Part shown: one piece after another, positions 1-7,357 of the stretch
Layout of the letters: each line of letters begins with the position of its first letter
How positions within the stretch are numbered: position 1 is the stretch's first letter
From: an uncultured Burkholderiales bacterium
Lineage (GTDB): Bacteria > Pseudomonadota > Gammaproteobacteria > Burkholderiales > Burkholderiaceae_C
Direction: 5' to 3'
DNA: 59,092 bases
NCBI GenBank assembly: GCA_903896615.1
Contig: CAITYM010000099.1
Coordinates: 1-59,092 of the forward strand
The notes under the pieces: model-generated
The model's database searches: none
The model's input: the letters and a program-made list of their open reading frames with translations, nothing else
Told to the model about the DNA's origin: nothing
Program-made: the position numbers and the translations under genes

Positions 1-256
1 GCCTCATATGAGACTTTCAAAAATCGTTGTTCAAATCTTAAAACCAATGAGTCAGCCGATTGTGTGGACTTTTCCATTTTCATACCTTAGTAATCAATGG
101 ATATTTAACGCAGCTGACTTGCAAATGGTGCACACAAGTTTCAAATATTTTTAAAATAATTTACAAAGCAATTAAATGAATACTAATTATTTAATAAAAA
201 ACCAGTTTTTGCCCATTAAAGGGCGTAAAAGTAGGATTAATCCAGAATTGGTGCGC
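1..256. other. Left-edge noncoding stretch
   Basis: AT-rich sequence with no convincing gene. A plus-strand frame stays open from base 2 to a stop at 152-154, but it has no ribosome binding site, and its 48-residue product from the ATG at 8 shows no family features. A short GC-rich inverted repeat (GCCC at 211-214, GGGC at 221-224) lies just downstream of the minus-strand gene that ends at 257. It has no clear U-run, so I do not call it a terminator. Confidence 0.4.
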
Positions 257-454
257 TTATTTCTGTACTTGAACCGGATAATTTGCCGGTCTTTTCATTT
301 GTAATTGCAGCACTGGACGTTTGTCATCCTTGCTGTGATCAGGCTTTTTTGTGAATTCTTTGGCATTTGCATCCCTTACCATATCAAACGCCCAGGACTG
401 TCCGCACAAGACTGCGAGTGAAAAAACAGTAATTAAAGCGAGTTTTGTTTTCAT
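257..454 (-). CDS. Small secreted protein of unknown function
   Basis: A 65-residue product that starts with a textbook signal peptide: MKTK, a hydrophobic core and a cleavage site after the SWA at residues 20-22. The mature part is about 43 residues, highly charged (Lys, Asp, Arg), with no cysteine and no recognisable domain. The ATG at 454 is preceded by AGGA at a good distance, which supports a real gene. It stands alone, with the nearest gene starting at 669 on the other strand. I do not recognise the family; a small periplasmic or cation-binding protein is only a guess. Confidence 0.55.
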   Translation of the reverse strand: MKTKLALITVFSLAVLCGQSWAFDMVRDANAKEFTKKPDHSKDDKRPVLQLQMKRPANYPVQVQK

Positions 455-668
455 ATGTAATCCTATTAAATAAGCGATAAAAGTCAGAATTTAGACTATT
501 TAAGCAAAATCAGAACCACCCCGTTTTGACATATTTTTGCCGCATTATTTAAAAAAGAGTGGAACTCAAAGGCCATCATGAACCTTTGAATTACTTCGGT
601 TAGCATCCAGTTACTTATTCTCCAATTTATAACCCCAATAAAAGTGACCCTACACGCTCAATCTCAAA

Positions 669-1442
669 ATGCATAACAGTACAAATCCTCTACCGCAACG
701 GGTTGTGAATAAGCGCGGTGTCGCTTGCTTTCTCCACTTGTTTGCGACTACCCTAACTCTACTCCTCTTTCTAAGAGCCCCTCAGGCACAGGAGATAAAC
801 CCTGAGTGGATTAAATTACTGCAAAGCCCAATAAGACTGGACCGAGATGTTGCGCAAGACTCCACACGTAAGCCACTTGAACTGCTAGCCCTGAGCCAGG
901 TAAAGCCTGGATGGTCTGTCATGGACATCTACTCTGGTGGTGGTTATACAGCACAACTAATGGCCCTAGCCGTCTCCTCAAGTGGCAGGGTTTATGCGCA
1001 AATGGACAAATCATCCAAAACATTTAATGAAAGGTTAGCCCTTCACCCACAAAGCAACATTTCTTTTCTGCTGCGACCTATGGACGATTTAGTGCCCCCA
1101 GACATACCCAAATTAGATTTGGTAACGCTAATCTATTCATATCATGATATTGCCTACATGGATGTTAATAGGCTCAAAATGGACAAACAAATCTATGACT
1201 CGTTAAAGGAGGGAGGCTTATTTGTCATCATCGACCATGCTGCTCAGGAGGGAACGGGTCTGCGAGACACTAAAAGTCTTCACCGGATAGATAAAAAGTT
1301 GGTAATTCAGGACTTTTTAAGTGTGGGTTTTAAACTGGATTTGGAAAGTGATTTTTTAAGAAATCCAACAGATAGCAAGGATCAAACCTCTGCAATCGTG
1401 ACCCCGCAAGCTGATGGCTTTGCTTTAAGGTTTAAAAAGTGA
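669..1442 (+). CDS. Exported SAM-dependent methyltransferase-like protein
   Basis: A 257-residue protein with a class I methyltransferase fold. Motif I reads VMDIYSGGGYTAQLMA (about residues 84-99). A later acidic/aromatic stretch (LDLVTLIYSYHD) and a GGLFVIIDH strand match the family of predicted methyltransferases in COG4798. The N-terminus is unusual for a methyltransferase: residues about 17-40 form a hydrophobic signal-peptide-like segment ending in RAPQAQ. The protein is therefore predicted to leave the cytoplasm, where no SAM supply is known. Its stop at 1442 is 3 bp from the end of the convergent hydrolase gene. Substrate unknown. Family call fairly sure, activity not. Confidence 0.75.
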   Translation: MHNSTNPLPQRVVNKRGVACFLHLFATTLTLLLFLRAPQAQEINPEWIKLLQSPIRLDRDVAQDSTRKPLELLALSQVKPGWSVMDIYSGGGYTAQLMALAVSSSGRVYAQMDKSSKTFNERLALHPQSNISFLLRPMDDLVPPDIPKLDLVTLIYSYHDIAYMDVNRLKMDKQIYDSLKEGGLFVIIDHAAQEGTGLRDTKSLHRIDKKLVIQDFLSVGFKLDLESDFLRNPTDSKDQTSAIVTPQADGFALRFKK

Positions 1443-1445
1443 ATG

Positions 1446-2681
1446 CTATTCTTTGGGCCTAAATAGACCCGTCACCGCAGCTCTCCACTTATTCAACAAC
1501 GATTGATTCAACTTTGACACAACCACGCCAGGATCATTTGTAGTTGGGACCACGGAGGCTGCACCTTCAGCCGTCGTATTAGCAACCTTCGCAGGTTGTA
1601 TATATTCCAGTTGATCTAATATTTGAGTATTAATATCAACTAGTTTTTGAGCGGCTTCAGATGCAGCTACAGGGTACACGGCTAATGATTTAAAAAGCGG
1701 TAGTTGCTCAACTAGCTCAGGCTTTGCTGCAAGCTCTGCCTTTGCTTTTGAATCTTCTTCCCGTTGTGCAACACTTGCCTCTTTTGTCTTTTGTATCAAC
1801 TCCAATCTTACTGGAGGAGTGAGGTTGGGAGCTGCCTTGGGTAAGGACTTATCTGAAGCGGGAGTATTGGTAAGTTTTGACATTACAAAATCACAAACCA
1901 AATCGTTATAGGGAGCCGGATGCCCAACGTTTGGAACCTCAAGTAAATTACTAGGCGGATAGAGCTTCAAAAATTCATCGACTTGAATTGCTGTACAAAT
2001 TACTGAATCTTGTGCGTGAATGAGACTAATAGACCCCTTAAATTCAAATACAACGTTTGCAAATCGCATGCCCATTAAATCAGATTTGAAGGGCAAATCA
2101 AAATGTGCAGGATCTTGAACTGCTCGAATAACTTCGGGTGAGACACTAAGGGAGCTGGCAATATGGCTGATATCAAGTGAAGCTGCCGTTTTCAAAGCGC
2201 CTTTGCTCATTGTGCCGTATAGTTTATAAATTGACCACCAGGCGAGGCTGAAACCAACATCATTCAAGATCACGGAAGATACTTCGTTATGGCGAGCCGC
2301 AGCTAAGTACATTGCCAAAATCCCCCCCATACTTGTGCCTAAAAGATGGATTTTGACGGGCTTTGAGAGGTGTGTTTCCTTGATGTGGCTTAAGAATAAT
2401 TCCAAATCACTCAAATAAAGCTTCATACTGTAGACATCAGATTGACTTAGCGGCTGTGAGTCCCCTCTCCCACAAAGGTCAACACTTATAGCTCTACAGG
2501 TGAAAGATGTCTTGATTTTCTCCAGTAATGGAGCAAAGGTATCCCTAGTCTCCAACAAACCGGGGATACAAATTAAGATTTCATCACTGTGCTTATCCCC
2601 AATATCACTATAAGCTAAAGTGCGATTAGCACCGGGGTGCCCAACAGCAAATAAGTTTGGATTTTCAGGTTTTGTTACCAC
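1446..2681 (-). CDS. Alpha/beta hydrolase with long Ala/Pro/Lys-rich C-terminal tail
   Basis: A 411-residue protein. Residues 20-270 are an alpha/beta hydrolase: oxyanion strand CIPGLLETRD, nucleophile elbow GTSMGG with Ser117, acid Asp225 (HAQDS) and His254 (NVGHP). Residues about 272-411 form an extra tail rich in Ala, Pro, Lys and Glu, predicted partly coiled or disordered. It has a segment (LPLFKSLAVYPVAASEAAQKLVDINTQ, shown here only as a landmark pair: LPLFKSLAV and AAQKLVDIN) reminiscent of phasins. The start is GTG at 2681. No signal peptide, so cytoplasmic. Substrate unknown; a link to polyhydroxyalkanoate or ester metabolism is an inference from the tail and from the phasin gene at 29.7 kb. 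Confidence 0.75.
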   Translation of the reverse strand: MVTKPENPNLFAVGHPGANRTLAYSDIGDKHSDEILICIPGLLETRDTFAPLLEKIKTSFTCRAISVDLCGRGDSQPLSQSDVYSMKLYLSDLELFLSHIKETHLSKPVKIHLLGTSMGGILAMYLAAARHNEVSSVILNDVGFSLAWWSIYKLYGTMSKGALKTAASLDISHIASSLSVSPEVIRAVQDPAHFDLPFKSDLMGMRFANVVFEFKGSISLIHAQDSVICTAIQVDEFLKLYPPSNLLEVPNVGHPAPYNDLVCDFVMSKLTNTPASDKSLPKAAPNLTPPVRLELIQKTKEASVAQREEDSKAKAELAAKPELVEQLPLFKSLAVYPVAASEAAQKLVDINTQILDQLEYIQPAKVANTTAEGAASVVPTTNDPGVVVSKLNQSLLNKWRAAVTGLFRPKE

Positions 2682-2910
2682 AATTTTTTCTCAATAACCC
2701 CTCCAACACCCTCAGATAAATAAGGATCTTATTCAGAAAGAGGCGTAACAAGGGTAGCAGGAATTTATGAAATGTCAGTGAATTGGAACATTCACACACT
2801 CCCGTACCTTACCCTAAATTCACGTCATTGAGTTGACTTAAGATAACACTTCAGTAGTATTCGTAAATAAATCGAGTGCAATCTAAGCAAACAATACAAG
2901 AAGGGGCAAT

Positions 2911-4161
2911 TTAGCCCTTCATTGCGATTGCCATTTGCTCTTTATCGAGCTCATTCTCCCATTTTGCTACCACGACTGTTGCCACTCCATTACCAATAAA
3001 GTTTGTGATAGCGCGTGCTTCCGACATAAAACGGTCAATTCCAAGGATCAAGGCAAGGCCAGCGACTGGGATAGCTGGTACTACTGCCAAAGTGGCTGCT
3101 AGTGTAATAAAGCCGGATCCCGTAACCCCTGAAGCCCCTTTTGACGTCAGCATTGCAACGAGTAGGATGGTGATTTCTTGACTTGGTGTTAAATCAATAT
3201 TAAGTGCCTGTGCGACAAATAAAGCAGCCATAGTCATGTAAATGTTCGTACCGTCAAGGTTAAATGAGTAGCCGGACGGAACTACGAGACCTACTACCGA
3301 CTTGGAGCAGCCTAGTTTTTCAAGTTTAATCATTAGCGGTACAAGTGCGGATTCAGAAGATGAGGTTCCTAGCACTGTCAAAATTTCATCCTTGATATAG
3401 GAAATAAATTTAAAGATATTGAACCCGGTAAAGGCTGCAATTAACCCTAGTACGACTAATACAAAAAGAATACAAGTCAAATAGAAACTGCCCATTAGAG
3501 CGGCCAATGGCTTTAAAGCACCAATTCCGAATTTACCAATAGTAAATGCCATTGCACCACCCGCGCCAATAGGTGCAAGTTTCATAATTGAATTCATCAT
3601 CTTGAAAATGATTTTCGAGAATTCCTCAATTAGCTTATGGATGGCGTTGCCTTGTTGACCCAAGCCCACCATAGCGTAACCAAACAAGATAGCAATCAAT
3701 AAGACCTGCAGTAGATCGCCGGCACCCGTAAAGGCATCCAAAAAGGTTTTTGGAATAATATGCAAGACGAAATCAACCGGTTTTTGTTCCTGAGCCGCCT
3801 TTGCGTATGCCGCAACCGCTTTAGCGTCTAGTGTTTCGGGATCAACATTGAATCCATCGCCTGGGCGCAGGGTATGCATGACAATCACCCCTATTAACAA
3901 AGCAGCGGTAGACACAACCTCAAAGTACAAAAGTGCCTTACCCCCTACTCGGCCAACTTTTCTCATATCCCCTGCACCAACTATACCCATCACTACCGTA
4001 CAAAATATAATGGGACTGATTAGCATTTTTACCAATGCAATGAATCCGTCGCCCAAAGGCTTCAAACTAGCGCCAGTTGTGGGATCCAAGTAGCCCAATA
4101 GGCCACCGCCCAAAATAGCTAAAAGAACCCAAAAGTACAGCTGTGAGGTTAAACGTTTCAT
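2911..4161 (-). CDS. dctA: C4-dicarboxylate transport protein DctA
   Basis: A secondary transporter of the DAACS family, moving succinate, fumarate, malate and related acids into the cell with cations. It matches DctA over its full length: the serine-rich hairpin GTSSSES, the motif [22 protein letters not shown] in the second hairpin, and the C-terminal [13 protein letters not shown]. About 416 residues from the ATG at 4161 ([10 protein letters not shown]), close to the usual 420-430. An in-frame ATG at 4206 would add 15 residues (MGEQLIYVF) not seen in the family, so I chose the inner start. A weak hairpin (GAAGGGC/GCCCCTTC type, about 2900-2920) overlaps the stop. No dctB/dctD neighbours are present. 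Confidence 0.93.
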   Translation of the reverse strand: MKRLTSQLYFWVLLAILGGGLLGYLDPTTGASLKPLGDGFIALVKMLISPIIFCTVVMGIVGAGDMRKVGRVGGKALLYFEVVSTAALLIGVIVMHTLRPGDGFNVDPETLDAKAVAAYAKAAQEQKPVDFVLHIIPKTFLDAFTGAGDLLQVLLIAILFGYAMVGLGQQGNAIHKLIEEFSKIIFKMMNSIMKLAPIGAGGAMAFTIGKFGIGALKPLAALMGSFYLTCILFVLVVLGLIAAFTGFNIFKFISYIKDEILTVLGTSSSESALVPLMIKLEKLGCSKSVVGLVVPSGYSFNLDGTNIYMTMAALFVAQALNIDLTPSQEITILLVAMLTSKGASGVTGSGFITLAATLAVVPAIPVAGLALILGIDRFMSEARAITNFIGNGVATVVVAKWENELDKEQMAIAMKG

Positions 4162-4801
4162 GAATGAAGTCCCATCAAAAAAGACATAGATTAATTGCTC
4201 GCCCATCTATTTCATAGCCAAGGCTTGCCTGGTCTGATTCTAATGTAACTAAGCTGACATATTCAATACAAAATTGCTTGTCTGTAATTTATCTCGCGTT
4301 TTGTAAACCATATTAATAACTAGGTAAAACCCCCTATGGAGCGAGCTATTCCAAAGAATTGACTTAACAAAAACTCAACTTTTAAGCCCTTCTGCGGGTT
4401 TATCCCAGAACCCGCCTGTTTTTTCAATCACAAATTTTTTTTAGTTGCTTTGCTTTGCTTTGCTTTGCTTTGGTCTGGTCTGGTCTGGTTTATTTGTCCT
4501 TAAGTTTGCTTGTCTCTTGAATTCTTGTTGAACAAATAAGTCACCCAATTCGAAAAAACATTGATTAGTGATCAGCATTTAAAACTCCCTAACCTACTGA
4601 TTGTTTTAACTAATCTAAATAGATGGCGCCGCGCTACAAATGAAGTTAACTTTTGCTGATTTAGAAATTTTTTAAATTTATCAATTACTAAAGTAACTAT
4701 TTTTTACCATTTATTTTGAAAAATAATTTAATTTGATCAATTAATAGTCCAGTTTTTCAAATATGATATTCGCACTAATTTGTCCGATAAAGGTATAAGA
4801 G
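4162..4801. other. Long AT-rich divergent intergenic region
   Basis: About 640 bases between the divergent dctA and K+ channel genes. It holds the pentanucleotide tract at 4445-4490 and otherwise long A/T runs, with no open frame worth calling. It should contain promoters for both genes. A good ribosome binding site (AAAGG, about 4789-4793) sits just before the channel ATG. I could not fit a convincing -35/-10 pair. Confidence 0.6.
4445..4490. repeat. Pentanucleotide microsatellite (TTGCT x5 then TGGTC x3-4)
   Basis: Five perfect head-to-tail TTGCT units at 4445-4469 pass directly into three perfect TGGTC units (4471-4485) and one imperfect TGGTT unit. All share a 5-bp period, giving 46 bp of simple repeat. 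It is noncoding, about 310 bp upstream of the K+ channel start and about 280 bp upstream of dctA. Such short tandem repeats can change copy number by slipped-strand replication and alter promoter spacing. That role is inference. Confidence 0.9.
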
Positions 4802-5833
4802 ATGAACAACACCGTAACTGCAGATCACCATTCATCAAGTCTTCTCAGAGAGGCTTTCACTAACCCCATCAGTAAGCCGTTCAAGCATTGGATAGCAATT
4901 GTTAACTTTTGGATTTATGTCTCATGTATCTCTCTAGCAATGGAAACACTAGAGCCGTTTGCCTCAACCTACAAATCTTTGTTTTGGACTATCGAGTTAG
5001 TTGCCGTCGCTTTTTTCTGTGTCGACTATCTTGGAAACGTTTACTTTGCCAAAAGTCGTGTTAAATATATATTCAGCTTTTGGGGTTTGGTCGATTTAAT
5101 TTCCATCCTGCCAACTTTCTTGGTTATTCTAGATTTAGGAGCACTCCAAGGTGCAAAGGTTTTGAGAATTCTTCGAGTTGTAAGAGTTCTACGGGTCTTG
5201 AAAATGGCCAAAGCAGCATTGCAAGAACTCTCTAACAGAGTTAAATCTTCTAATCCACTTATTACAAACTTAAGAATTTACTTCATTGCTTTGTTCTCAG
5301 TGGTGATGATTTCCAGCAGCTTGATGTTCTTTGTAGAGGGGGACATGTATTCTCCAGAGAACATGGCAGCTGGCCAAGCCGCCCTTGATGAGGATCTTAA
5401 AATTCATCCCTTGCCAGCAGGATCACCACCAGAAGCCTCGGTTTACGCACCCCTAGACCCGATTGGCGGAAACACAATCGCTGCGGACAAGCATTTCTTT
5501 ACCTCTATCCCAGCAACAATGTGGTGGTGTATGGTTACGCTCACCACAACGGGATACGGGGACATGTTCCCAGTCACCTTTGGCGGCAGGCTAATCGCAT
5601 CGGTCACTATGCTGCTTGGATTGGTGCTCTTTGGTATCTTAATGAATATCGTTGGTAAGACTTTAATGGTCTTCTTGTTTGGAGAGAGCATTCAAGAAAC
5701 ACACGACTCAAAGGCCTCAAAAGAGCATGCGATTGGTCAGCTCTTGGCATTGAAGCTAATCAAACCAGAAAAAGGTGCGCAACTTCTCAGTATGGATGAA
5801 GCACAACTCAAAGAGCACTTAGATCGCCTGTAA
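4802..5833 (+). CDS. Voltage-gated K+ channel with large extracellular turret
   Basis: A 343-residue six-transmembrane channel. S1 lies at about 30-47, S2 at 60-82, S3 at 92-111. S4 carries positive residues at every third position (R122, R125, R128, R131, K134). S5 is at about 157-178. The pore helix WWCMVTLTTTGYGD has the K+ selectivity filter TTGYGD at 249-254, and S6 is at about 264-290. Between S5 and the pore lies an unusually long hydrophilic turret (about 180-233). The cytoplasmic tail is short (about 295-343) and has no cyclic-nucleotide or RCK domain. AAAGG precedes the ATG. Expected to be a plasma-membrane tetramer passing K+ on depolarisation. Gating partner unknown. Confidence 0.9.
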   Translation: MNNTVTADHHSSSLLREAFTNPISKPFKHWIAIVNFWIYVSCISLAMETLEPFASTYKSLFWTIELVAVAFFCVDYLGNVYFAKSRVKYIFSFWGLVDLISILPTFLVILDLGALQGAKVLRILRVVRVLRVLKMAKAALQELSNRVKSSNPLITNLRIYFIALFSVVMISSSLMFFVEGDMYSPENMAAGQAALDEDLKIHPLPAGSPPEASVYAPLDPIGGNTIAADKHFFTSIPATMWWCMVTLTTTGYGDMFPVTFGGRLIASVTMLLGLVLFGILMNIVGKTLMVFLFGESIQETHDSKASKEHAIGQLLALKLIKPEKGAQLLSMDEAQLKEHLDRL

Positions 5834-5859
5834 CTAAATGGCTCTTAAAAAATGCAGTT

Positions 5860-5877
5860 AACCGTCATCTGACGGTT
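5860..5877. other. Short inverted repeat after the K+ channel gene
   Basis: AACCGTCA (5860-5867) pairs with TGACGGTT (5870-5877) across a 2-base loop. It sits just downstream of the channel stop and just before the strong terminator hairpin. It may be an accessory stem or a 3'-end stabilising element. Confidence 0.5.
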
Positions 5878-5885
5878 CTCTCAAG

Positions 5886-5918
5886 AAGGCTAATCTTTTG
5901 AAAGATTAGCCTTTTTTT
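5886..5918 (+). terminator. Rho-independent terminator of the K+ channel gene
   Basis: A 13-bp stem (5886-5898 with 5901-5913, core AGGCTAATCTTT) is followed by a T-run to 5918. The stem overlaps the last codons and stop of the convergent SDR gene, so the same sequence serves as coding DNA on the minus strand. Confidence 0.88.
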
Positions 5919-6775
5919 ATGGTTAAGTCGTAATCGTTAACCCACTGCGAACTCTTAGTCCATAACTCCGCCGCAAGGTTAGTGTCAAGTGCAACCTTGC
6001 TAGGTTTCTTAGACCTGCTATCAGCGTAGTAATCCCCGCTCTCAAATGCAGTCCTTGACGAGGTAGCGCAGTGAAGAGTCGTACGTGCACCCTTATTATT
6101 TGAGACCATGAATATTTTGATCAATGCTCTCAACGGCTCGGGGACCTCTCTCCATAAACTTGATGCCACTACTCCCGGGTGAACCGCATAGGAACTTACG
6201 CCAGTTCCTTTCAACCTTTTAGCTAACTCCTTAGTAAACAAAACATTCGCCAGCTTTGATTCACAGTACTCTCTAATACCCAATTTAGAGTCTGTGGATC
6301 GCCTGAACGATTCAAAATTGATACCCTTCGCATACACATGAGCGCGACTTGCGACATTGATAATTCTTGAAGGCGAACCCGATAAAAGCGAAGGCATTAA
6401 TTCTTGAGTGAGTAAGAAATGTCCTAAATGATTAACCCCCATCGTCATCTCAAATCCCTGCTGAGTCAGTCCCTTTAGGCCTGCAACTCCAGCATTGTTA
6501 ATGAGCAAATGTAGGGGTAGTCCTTTGGAGACAAATTCTCTTGCACAATTTTTAACGGAGTTCAAATCACTGAGATCAAGATTTAAATACTCAATTTTTC
6601 CAACCATTGGAAATGTGCTGAATTCATCAATCACAGATTGCGCTTTACCTTGGTCGCGACAAGCTATGAAGACGTGGGCTCCGTTTCTTGCAAGCTCTAA
6701 TGCAGTGCACCTGCCGATACCCGAGTTGCCCCCGGTTATCAAAGCAATACGGTTGTTCAAAGAGTTAATATTCAT
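5906..6775 (-). CDS. Short-chain dehydrogenase/reductase, retinol-dehydrogenase-like
   Basis: A 289-residue NAD(P)-dependent oxidoreductase of the classical SDR family. The cofactor motif TGGNSGIG lies at 14-21, NNAG at 93-96, and the catalytic set is Ser143, Tyr170 and Lys174 (YCESK). The ACRD after the second strand suggests NADP(H) preference, as in the retinol dehydrogenase/WWOX-like branch. Substrate unknown. It stands alone: the K+ channel gene is convergent on one side, and a short membrane-anchored protein follows upstream on the same strand. The 3' end is embedded in the channel gene's terminator. Confidence 0.85.
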   Translation of the reverse strand: MNINSLNNRIALITGGNSGIGRCTALELARNGAHVFIACRDQGKAQSVIDEFSTFPMVGKIEYLNLDLSDLNSVKNCAREFVSKGLPLHLLINNAGVAGLKGLTQQGFEMTMGVNHLGHFLLTQELMPSLLSGSPSRIINVASRAHVYAKGINFESFRRSTDSKLGIREYCESKLANVLFTKELAKRLKGTGVSSYAVHPGVVASSLWREVPEPLRALIKIFMVSNNKGARTTLHCATSSRTAFESGDYYADSRSKKPSKVALDTNLAAELWTKSSQWVNDYDLTIKKG

Positions 6776-6921
6776 TATTTTTTACTTCACTTTTATTGCA
6801 GGCCATCTTACCTTGTAATAGGGCTAAACCCGGTTAATCACAAGGTAATTCAATCACTATCAGTGAATATTAACGTCCAATCCTTCACCATCTGCTATGG
6901 CAAGCCAAATAAGCCCTTAAG

Positions 6922-7269
6922 TTAAGGAGCTTCGGAGAGAATAATTTTGGCGCATAAATTAGAGATCTCTAACTCAAAACCGGAAGATGTACTGAATTTA
7001 CTCCACCCTCCAATCTCCATGAAATCGCCTACGGTAAATTGATCAACTTTGATTAATTTTTTGAGATTATCATCGTAATTAACGTCCTTCTTAAAGCGTT
7101 CAACGCATACTGCAGATAAAGCATTGATCACCGCCCTGTCTGAATCCTTCTCTGACTGAGCCGTTCCTTTGGCTGTAGTCTTCCAATCATAGAATCCGAA
7201 GCCAGTGATTAAGGTGACACAAACCCCTAACAGAACCCCAAATAAAAAAGACTCAAGTGACTTAGACAT
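6922..7269 (-). CDS. Membrane-anchored protein of unknown function
   Basis: A 115-residue product with one N-terminal membrane span (about 7-27, FLFGVLLGVCVTLITGFGF) and a soluble domain of about 85 residues. That domain has two cysteines (in AVCVE and NLCAK) which could form a disulfide if it faces the periplasm. The ATG at 7269 is well placed, but no strong ribosome binding site is seen. It lies between the SDR and an exported phosphatase-like gene on the same strand, with gaps of 146 and 88 bp. I do not recognise the family. Confidence 0.6.
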   Translation of the reverse strand: MSKSLESFLFGVLLGVCVTLITGFGFYDWKTTAKGTAQSEKDSDRAVINALSAVCVERFKKDVNYDDNLKKLIKVDQFTVGDFMEIGGWSKFSTSSGFELEISNLCAKIILSEAP

Positions 7270-7357
7270 GTTGTTTATTCTAACTTGAACTATGCACCAC
7301 CGCCCGCTGATTGGGTGAAGTTAGCAGTTAAGGCAGTTTCATCTAAACAATAGACTA

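Noticed and set aside
2-154. Plus-strand open frame reaching the left edge
   Set aside because: No ribosome site, no family features, and AT-rich composition like the noncoding DNA around it. It could be a gene tail but cannot be supported.
2900-2920. Terminator after dctA
   Set aside because: The GAAGGGC/GCCCCTTC hairpin has a bulge, overlaps the stop codon and lacks a T-run; too weak to list as a feature.
4445-4490. Possible CRISPR or REP element
   Set aside because: Period is 5 bp with no spacers and no palindrome; it is a simple microsatellite.
4733-4767. Promoter for the K+ channel (TTGATC ... TATGAT)
   Set aside because: The spacer would be 23 bases, too long for a standard sigma-70 promoter.
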